Under the pieces are notes generated by a model. It did no database searches and had not been told where the DNA came from. It worked only from the letters and a program-made list of their open reading frames with translations. This document shows positions 6,005 to 11,160 of a DNA stretch of 11,160 nucleotides, piece after piece. Source of the DNA: Candidatus Aminicenantota bacterium. GTDB lineage: Bacteria; Acidobacteriota; Aminicenantia; UBA2199. The DNA is taken from positions 1 through 11,160 of the forward strand of contig JAUXFB010000014.1 of assembly GCA_030620255.1 (NCBI GenBank), given 5' to 3'. The position numbers and the translations under genes are program-made. The stretch's first letter is position 1, and every line of letters begins with the position of its first letter.

Positions 6005-7201
6005 ATGGATATTTCAAAAAGAGCAAAACAAATTCAGGAGTCCCCAATCCGAAAATTAGCTACTGTTGCTATAGAAACAAAAAAAAAAGGGACCCATATT
6101 TATCACTTAAATATAGGACAACCTGACATTCATACACCAGAAATCTTTTATAAAAAAATAAAAGATTTTTCTGAAAACGTTCTCTCATATGGGCCTTCAG
6201 ATGGTCTTGATGAACTAAAGCAAGCAATAGCAGACTATTTTTCAAAGTATAACATAACCCTAAATAAAAATGACATTATAATTACAACTGGCGGAAGTGA
6301 AGCAGTTTCATTTGCTTTTACTGTAATTGCTGACCCCGGAGACGAAATTATAATACCTGAACCCTTTTATACAAACTATAATGGTTACTCTTCAATATCA
6401 AATTTAAAAATAGTCCCAATCACAACAGATCCTGAAACTGGATATCATTTGCCAGACATCTCTGAATTTGAAAAAAAGATCACAAAAAAGACTAAAGCCA
6501 TTATGATATGTTCCCCTAACAACCCTACAGGTACTGTACTGTATGAAAAAGAAATAAGAGAACTTGGAGAATTAGTAAAGAAATACAATCTATTCCTCAT
6601 TGCTGATGAAGTATATAAAGAATTTACTTATGATGGAGAGAAACATTTCAGCATATTACAATTAAAGGGTTTAGAAGATCAAACAATTGTAGTTGATTCT
6701 ATTTCAAAACGGTATTCTGCATGTGGGGCAAGAATTGGAGCAATAATTTCAAAAAACAGAAAAGTAATGAAATCAATTCTCAAATTTGCTCAAGCAAGAT
6801 TATGCCCACCAACCCTTGAACAGATTGGTGCAATTGGAGCATACAAACTCCCATTAAGTTACTTTAAAACAATCACAGCTGAATATCAAAAACGAAGGGA
6901 TATTTTATATGAAATATTGACTTCAAATAAAGACATTATTTTGAAAAAGCCGAAGGGAGCCTTTTATATAATGACTAAACTCCCAATAGATAATTCAGAT
7001 AAATTTGCAAAGTGGATGCTTGAAAATTTTGAAATAGATAATGAAACAGTTATGGTTGCACCAGGAGCTGGATTTTACTCAACTCCAGGAAAAGGAACAC
7101 AAGAAATTAGAATTGCATATGTATTGGAGACTAACAAACTTAAAAAGGCAGGAAATATATTATTAAAAGCAATAGAAAAATATAACTCTTTAAATCTTTA
7201 A
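6005..7201 (+). CDS. PLP-dependent class I/II aminotransferase, aspartate aminotransferase-like
   Basis: This is a fold-type I pyridoxal-phosphate aminotransferase of 398 residues, full length for the AspC-like subgroup; such enzymes move the amino group of aspartate or related amino acids to 2-oxoglutarate in the cytoplasm. The PLP lysine is K235 in SISKRYSACGARIG, with R243 in the same motif as a phosphate contact. Other conserved sites are TTGGSEA (94-100), SPNNPTGT (170-177, N173 contacting the cofactor), ADEVY (200-204) and EIRIAYV (367-373), where R369 would bind the substrate carboxylate. The start has a strong GAGGAGG (5994-6000) four bases upstream. It is divergent from nadA, and NAD synthesis begins from aspartate, so a link is plausible but unproven. 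Substrate specificity (aspartate, aromatic, alanine) cannot be settled from motifs. A run of ten A (6079-6088) lies early in the gene. Confidence 0.9.
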   Translation: MDISKRAKQIQESPIRKLATVAIETKKKGTHIYHLNIGQPDIHTPEIFYKKIKDFSENVLSYGPSDGLDELKQAIADYFSKYNITLNKNDIIITTGGSEAVSFAFTVIADPGDEIIIPEPFYTNYNGYSSISNLKIVPITTDPETGYHLPDISEFEKKITKKTKAIMICSPNNPTGTVLYEKEIRELGELVKKYNLFLIADEVYKEFTYDGEKHFSILQLKGLEDQTIVVDSISKRYSACGARIGAIISKNRKVMKSILKFAQARLCPPTLEQIGAIGAYKLPLSYFKTITAEYQKRRDILYEILTSNKDIILKKPKGAFYIMTKLPIDNSDKFAKWMLENFEIDNETVMVAPGAGFYSTPGKGTQEIRIAYVLETNKLKKAGNILLKAIEKYNSLNL

Positions 7202-7236
7202 TTTAAAATTAAATATAACAATTAAATTCCAAATTA

Positions 7237-7245
7237 TGGTATAAT
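7237..7245 (+). promoter_or_regulatory. extended -10 promoter of a leaderless pseudopilin gene
   Basis: TGGTATAAT (7237-7245) is an extended -10 (TG-N-TATAAT) with no good -35 at the expected distance. Only six bases separate it from the ATG at 7252, so transcription should start at or within a base or two of the start codon. No Shine-Dalgarno precedes the ATG, which agrees with a leaderless mRNA. Confidence 0.62.
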
Positions 7246-7251
7246 CATTAT

Positions 7252-7641
7252 ATGAAAAAGGGTTTTACTTTAGTTGAAATTCTGATTGTAATGGCTATAT
7301 TGGGAATTTTACTCTCAATCATAATCCCAAACTATTCTAGTTCAGTTAAAAGAGCAAAAGAAGCTGTTTTAAAAGAAAATTTATTTATAATAAGAGATTC
7401 TATAGACAAATTTTATTTAGATAAAAAAAAATATCCAACCGATTTAGAAGATCTTGTCACAAACAAATATTTGAGAGAAATTCCTGTTGACCCTTTCTTA
7501 AAAAGCAGAGAATGGAGACTAATCCATTATGAACCTGAGGAAATGGAAGATTTTGACCCTGAGATTGCAGATGCAATAATTGATATAAAGAGCCTGGCTT
7601 CCGGTACTAGTCTTGATGGCACAAAGTATGGAAATTGGTAA
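7252..7641 (+). CDS. GspG-like type II secretion/type IV pilus pseudopilin
   Basis: This 129-residue prepilin-like protein has a very short leader MKKG cut before Phe5. The mature N-terminus reads FTLVE, with the conserved Glu at mature position 5 and N-methylated Phe at position 1, then a hydrophobic helix to about residue 26. A GspG-like helix and YPTDLEDL (61-68) follow, and the C-terminus ends DIKSLASGTSLDGTKYGNW (111-129), the DGT-Y-x-x-W ending seen in secretion-type pseudopilins. It would be processed by prepilin peptidase (not in this window) and assembled in the inner membrane into a pseudopilus. The prepilin leader fixes the start at 7252 although there is no Shine-Dalgarno; a -10 box lies six bases upstream. 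It leads a coupled unit with a second pseudopilin and lpxB. No secretion ATPase or secretin gene is nearby. Confidence 0.88.
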   Translation: MKKGFTLVEILIVMAILGILLSIIIPNYSSSVKRAKEAVLKENLFIIRDSIDKFYLDKKKYPTDLEDLVTNKYLREIPVDPFLKSREWRLIHYEPEEMEDFDPEIADAIIDIKSLASGTSLDGTKYGNW

Positions 7642-7647
7642 ATTGAT

Positions 7648-8148
7648 ATGGAAAAAAATAAGGGTTACTCTCTTATAATTGCAATAATTGCAGTAACTAT
7701 CTTTTCCATTCTTCTATTAAAAGCAAGAATAATGTGGGAAACAGTAATAGGAAGAGATCTGGAAGAAGAATTGATTTTTAGAGCAAGACAATATGTAAGT
7801 GCAATCAATTCATATAGAATTAAAAACAACAATTTCTACCCAAAAAAATTAAAAGTTTTGTATGAGAAGAAATTTTTAAGAAAATTGTATGAAGACCCGG
7901 TTAGTGAAAGCAAAGAATGGAATGTGGTTATGCAATCAACAAAATTGGGTAAAAAAAAATTACTAATTGTCCCCAAAAAGCTTGTAAAAAAGTTTGTTGG
8001 GACTGCGCACATTATAGGAGTCATTTCAACATCAATTAAAGAGGGTTTTAGAGAGTATAGGGGGAAAAAATATTATAATGAATGGGCTTTTTATTTAGGC
8101 GAACAGGTTAACAAAGAGATGCCAGAATTAAAACTCATAGAAGAGTAA
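7648..8148 (+). CDS. pseudopilin-like protein lacking Glu+5
   Basis: This 166-residue protein begins with a prepilin-type site, KNKG before YSLIIAIIAVTIFSILLL, followed by a single membrane helix. Unlike the gene before it, mature position 5 is Ile rather than Glu, as in minor pseudopilins such as GspK and in some GspG-like families. The segment GRDLEEELIFRARQYVSAI (35-53), YPKKLKVLYEKKFLRKLYEDP (about 64-84) and EWNVV (90-94) resembles the secretion-type pseudopilins in which a basic helix leads to a 'yPk.L..Ll' block and an 'lrklY.DP' block. It likely caps or co-assembles with the neighbouring pseudopilin in the periplasm. Spacing to the upstream gene is six bases with no clear Shine-Dalgarno, so translation is probably coupled. 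Its stop overlaps the lpxB start (TAATG). The family call is moderately firm; its role is inferred. Confidence 0.75.
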   Translation: MEKNKGYSLIIAIIAVTIFSILLLKARIMWETVIGRDLEEELIFRARQYVSAINSYRIKNNNFYPKKLKVLYEKKFLRKLYEDPVSESKEWNVVMQSTKLGKKKLLIVPKKLVKKFVGTAHIIGVISTSIKEGFREYRGKKYYNEWAFYLGEQVNKEMPELKLIEE

Positions 8149-9305
8149 TGTCAAACATCTTTATAATTGCTGCTGAAAATTCTGCTGAAATTTATGGTTC
8201 CCAGGTAATAGACGAATTTAAAAAGAAAACTCCTGAAATTAAGTTTTTCGGGGTTGGAGGAAACAGATTTATTGAAAGAGGAGTTGATGTAATATTACAT
8301 AACAGAGAATTCGCAATTGTTGGTCTTATTGAAGTAATTTCAAGCATTATAAAATTAAAAAAGTATATGAAATTAATTGTTAATGAAACAATAAAGAGAA
8401 ACACAGATGCTGTTTTATTAATAGATTATCCTGACTTTAACTTAAGGCTTGCAAAAAAATTTAAAACTCTTAATATCCCTGTTTATTATTATATAAGCCC
8501 AACTGTGTGGGCATGGAGATATTCAAGAGTAAAACAAATAAAAAAATACGTAGATCACCTGTTTGTCATATTCCCTTTTGAAATTGATATTTTTAAAAAA
8601 GAAAAAATACCCTTTACTTATACAGGCCATCCACTCATTCCTTTAATAAAAATCACCGAAAAAAAAGAGACTTTCAAAAAAAAATTAAAGGTTGAAGATA
8701 ATAAACTGATAATTAGTTTATTGCCTGGAAGTAGAAAATCAGAGGTTGCTTTCCTTCTTCCTGAAATGTTAAAAGCTATAAAACTGATAAAAAAATTGTT
8801 TAAAATTAAAATTTTTATTCAAAAAGCTGATAGCATAGAAAAAGATTTATTATTAGATCACCTTAAAAAAGCAAAATCCGAACATATTCAAATTATTGAT
8901 CAAAAACAAGGATATAATTTAATAAATGCATCTGATATTGTGATAACCACATGCGGAACTTCAAATCTCGAAATAGCTATGATTGGTGCTCCATTTATAG
9001 CTGTTTATCGTGTGAATAAATTGTCATATTTTTTAGGAAAAAGATTTGTAAAGATAAATCTTTACTCAATAGTTAATATTCTTGCTCAAAAAAGAATAAT
9101 ACCAGAATTAATTCAAAGAGATTTCAAAGCAAAAAATATATTAGCAGAAACTCTCAAATTATTGGGAAACAAAATATTAAGAAATGAAATTTTACATCAA
9201 TTTGAAAGTATAAAGAATAAAATAGAACAAGATAAAAATCCTTTTAAAATCATATATAAAAAAATCTACAAAGACTTATTAAAGTTAAATAAGATAAAGA
9301 CTTGA
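8148..9305 (+). CDS. lpxB: lipid-A-disaccharide synthase LpxB
   Basis: LpxB joins UDP-2,3-diacylglucosamine and lipid X to form the lipid A disaccharide at the inner face of the inner membrane. The 385-residue length is normal. Conserved blocks are IDYPDFNLRLA (92-102, with D96 at the position of the essential Asp of E. coli), SPTVWAWRYSR (117-127), TGHPLIP (159-165), LLPGSRKSEV (191-200, with R196 at the essential Arg), CGTSNLEIAM (269-278), YRVNKLSYF (287-295) and NILAQKRIIPELIQ (310-323). The N-terminal loop that normally reads GExSGD is here AENSAE (9-14), keeping Glu and Ser but losing both the Gly and the Asp. The start overlaps the preceding stop by one base (TAATG). The gene implies lipopolysaccharide or lipid A. 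No other lpx gene is in the window. Confidence 0.94.
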   Translation: MSNIFIIAAENSAEIYGSQVIDEFKKKTPEIKFFGVGGNRFIERGVDVILHNREFAIVGLIEVISSIIKLKKYMKLIVNETIKRNTDAVLLIDYPDFNLRLAKKFKTLNIPVYYYISPTVWAWRYSRVKQIKKYVDHLFVIFPFEIDIFKKEKIPFTYTGHPLIPLIKITEKKETFKKKLKVEDNKLIISLLPGSRKSEVAFLLPEMLKAIKLIKKLFKIKIFIQKADSIEKDLLLDHLKKAKSEHIQIIDQKQGYNLINASDIVITTCGTSNLEIAMIGAPFIAVYRVNKLSYFLGKRFVKINLYSIVNILAQKRIIPELIQRDFKAKNILAETLKLLGNKILRNEILHQFESIKNKIEQDKNPFKIIYKKIYKDLLKLNKIKT

Positions 9306-9348
9306 TAATATTTTTTATTTGATTTATTATTATTTATATAATAATAAA

Positions 9349-9357
9349 GGGGAGGAG
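9349..9357 (+). promoter_or_regulatory. ribosome binding site of the Hsp70 gene
   Basis: GGGGAGGAG lies six bases before the ATG at 9364 and is the strongest Shine-Dalgarno on the right side. A TATAAT at 9337-9342 just upstream could be a -10 box, but no -35 fits the usual spacing. No CIRCE inverted repeat and no sigma32-type box is visible in 9306-9363. Confidence 0.6.
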
Positions 9358-9363
9358 AAAAAA

Positions 9364-11160
9364 ATGGGAAAGGTAATTGGTATTGACCTTGGAACAACTT
9401 ATTCAGTTGCCTCTTTTTATGAAAATAAAAATCCCGGCATAATCTTAAGCCATGAGGGTGGAAGATTATTACCCTCTGTTGTTGCATTTACAGAAAATAA
9501 CGAAAGATTAATCGGGGAACCAGCAAAGAGCCAACTTATAACAAACCCACAGAATACTGTACATTCTATTAAAAGATTAATGGGGAAAAAATTCTCTGAA
9601 ATGAAACCTTATTTACATGAATATACCTACGAAATAGTAGAGGATTCAGGAGACAGCATAAAAATAAAAATCAATGATATGTTATTTTCTCCGGAAGAGA
9701 TATCATCAATGATCTTACAAAAATTAAAAGAATCAGCAGAACAATTCTTAAATTGCTCAATAGAAGGGGTAATTATTACAGTACCAGCTTATTTCAATGA
9801 TTCACAAAGACAAGCCACTAAAGATGCTGGAGAAATTGCAGGCTTAAATGTGTTAAGAATTATAAACGAACCTACTTCTGCTTCATTAGCTTTCTCTCTA
9901 GATTTAAAAAAGAAATCAAATGTAGTTGTATATGATTTCGGGGGTGGAACATTTGATACTTCAATACTTGAAGTTCAAAATGATATTATAAAAGTCTTAG
10001 CAACTTCAGGTGACACAAACATTGGAGGCAATGATTTAGACATATTACTGACAGATTTAATTATTAATGAAATCAACAACGAATACGATATAAATCTACA
10101 GGACGACAAAATGGCTTTTCAGAGAATAAAAGAAGCATCCGAAACAATAAAAAAAGAGCTTTCTACCCTTGATTCCATTGAGATCAATCTACCTTTTATT
10201 GCTTCTTCGAATGAGGGACCCATTCATTTTTTTAAAAATATAACAAGAAAAGAATTTGAAAACATAATAAAAGATAAGATTGAAAAAACCATAAAGATCT
10301 GTGATGTTGCATTAAAAAAAGCTGATCTTAGCACTGAAAAAATTGATGAAGTGTTACTTGTAGGTGGTTCAGTAAGGATTCCGCTTGTTCAACGTAAGGT
10401 AAAAGAGTATTTTAAAAAAGAGCCGAATAAAAAAGTTAATCCAGATGAAATAGTAGCAATCGGAGCTGCAATTCAGGGATCAATTATTAATGGAAAAACT
10501 AAAGATATTATACTACTTGATGTTACACCAATTTCACTTGGAGTTAAAACCATGGGTGGTTCCTTTACAAGAATCATAGACTCAAATACTACAATTCCTA
10601 CAAGTCGAACTCTGATTTTTACAACAGCTGAAGACAATCAATCTGAAGTTGAAATTGATATATTCCAAGGAGAAAGGGAAATTGCTGAAGATAATAAATT
10701 ACTTGGTAAGTTTATTTTAAAAAATATTCGCCCCGCTTCTAAAGGTGTTCCAAGAATAGAGGTGACATTTAGTATAAATGTTAATGGGATTTTAAAAGTC
10801 AGTGCTATTGATCTTTCAACAAAAAATAAAAAGGAATTCTTTGTTTCTAATTCAGGATTACTAAATAAGAATGAAATACAACAAATCAAAAAAAATGCTG
10901 AAAAATTTAAACACACAGATCTAGAAAGAAAAAAATTAATAAAAGTTAAAAATAATATATTAAATCATATATATTTGATAGAGCAATATTTAGAAAAAAC
11001 GGAACTTGAACCTGAAATAAAATTAGAAGCCTTCTCCTTAGTAAAAAAAGCAAAAAATTTAGTCTTAAATGAAATTTCCGAAGAATTGAAACAAATGGAA
11101 TTTCAATTAGTAGAAATGAATGATAAATTGAAAACTTTGGCTATAACTTCACAAGAAACC
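9364..11160 (+). CDS. Hsp70/DnaK-family chaperone, partial at right edge
   Basis: An open frame of 599 codons runs off the window without a stop; canonical DnaK is about 610-640 residues, so only the end is missing. The ATPase domain shows IGIDLGTTYS (5-14), the catalytic lysine K70 in HSIKRLMG, VPAYFNDSQRQATKDAG (140-156), INEPTSASLAF (167-177), YDFGGGTFDTSIL (190-202) and LLVGGSVRIP (331-340). The linker DIILLDVTPISLG (381-393), substrate domain (NTTIPT 408-413, FQGERE 434-439, NGILKVSA 474-481) and a Lys-rich helical lid follow. The roughly 23-residue ATPase insert of Gram-negative DnaK is present near 76-95. Several usually invariant positions differ: TTY for TTN, PTSASLAF for PTAAALAY, SVRIP for STRIP. 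No grpE or dnaJ is visible. It may be a divergent paralogue; I cannot exclude that it is the sole DnaK, so no symbol is given. Confidence 0.93.
   Translation, partial: MGKVIGIDLGTTYSVASFYENKNPGIILSHEGGRLLPSVVAFTENNERLIGEPAKSQLITNPQNTVHSIKRLMGKKFSEMKPYLHEYTYEIVEDSGDSIKIKINDMLFSPEEISSMILQKLKESAEQFLNCSIEGVIITVPAYFNDSQRQATKDAGEIAGLNVLRIINEPTSASLAFSLDLKKKSNVVVYDFGGGTFDTSILEVQNDIIKVLATSGDTNIGGNDLDILLTDLIINEINNEYDINLQDDKMAFQRIKEASETIKKELSTLDSIEINLPFIASSNEGPIHFFKNITRKEFENIIKDKIEKTIKICDVALKKADLSTEKIDEVLLVGGSVRIPLVQRKVKEYFKKEPNKKVNPDEIVAIGAAIQGSIINGKTKDIILLDVTPISLGVKTMGGSFTRIIDSNTTIPTSRTLIFTTAEDNQSEVEIDIFQGEREIAEDNKLLGKFILKNIRPASKGVPRIEVTFSINVNGILKVSAIDLSTKNKKEFFVSNSGLLNKNEIQQIKKNAEKFKHTDLERKKLIKVKNNILNHIYLIEQYLEKTELEPEIKLEAFSLVKKAKNLVLNEISEELKQMEFQLVEMNDKLKTLAITSQET

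Noticed and set aside
9306..9363. CIRCE element or sigma32 promoter before the Hsp70 gene
   Set aside because: No TTAGCACTC/GAGTGCTAA arms and no CCCCAT-type -10 are present. A TATAAT exists but lacks a matching -35.

Overview
The window is AT-rich (A/T-heavy codons, many AAA/AAT/ATA) and gene-dense. It looks like chromosome from an anaerobic or microaerophilic Gram-negative (diderm) bacterium. Lipid-A disaccharide synthase (LpxB) and type II secretion/type IV pilus pseudopilins point to an outer membrane. A tungsten/molybdenum aldehyde:ferredoxin oxidoreductase, a radical SAM protein and the oxygen-sensitive quinolinate synthase NadA point to low-oxygen metabolism. Gene content suggests a deep-branching or deltaproteobacteria-like lineage, but the phylum cannot be fixed from the sequence alone. 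I see no tRNA, rRNA, CRISPR array, insertion sequence or phage gene.

Left part, 2-3965, plus strand: three genes with overlapping ends form one translationally coupled unit. They are an AOR-family oxidoreductase, a two-domain class II aldolase/adducin-like protein with a cysteine-rich insert, and a PflX-type (COG1313-like) radical SAM protein carrying an N-terminal twin-arginine signal. A retro-aldol enzyme next to an aldehyde-oxidising enzyme suggests aldehyde production and disposal. The substrate is unknown, and this is the least understood module in the window.

Middle, 4016-5907, minus strand: a lipoprotein of unknown function with its own promoter, and a nadA-nfu pair (quinolinate synthase plus a NifU-type Fe-S carrier domain). 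nadA faces away from an aspartate-type aminotransferase (6005-7201). The two genes share a short intergenic region with two back-to-back sigma70-like promoters whose predicted start points fall in or beside the ribosome binding sites.

Right part, 7252-11160, plus strand: a GspG-like pseudopilin that appears to be translated from a leaderless mRNA, a second pseudopilin-like protein lacking the conserved Glu+5, and lpxB with a divergent N-terminal motif are tightly coupled. They are followed by a DnaK/Hsp70-family gene that is still open at the right edge (599 codons visible). All of these except Hsp70 act at the cell envelope.
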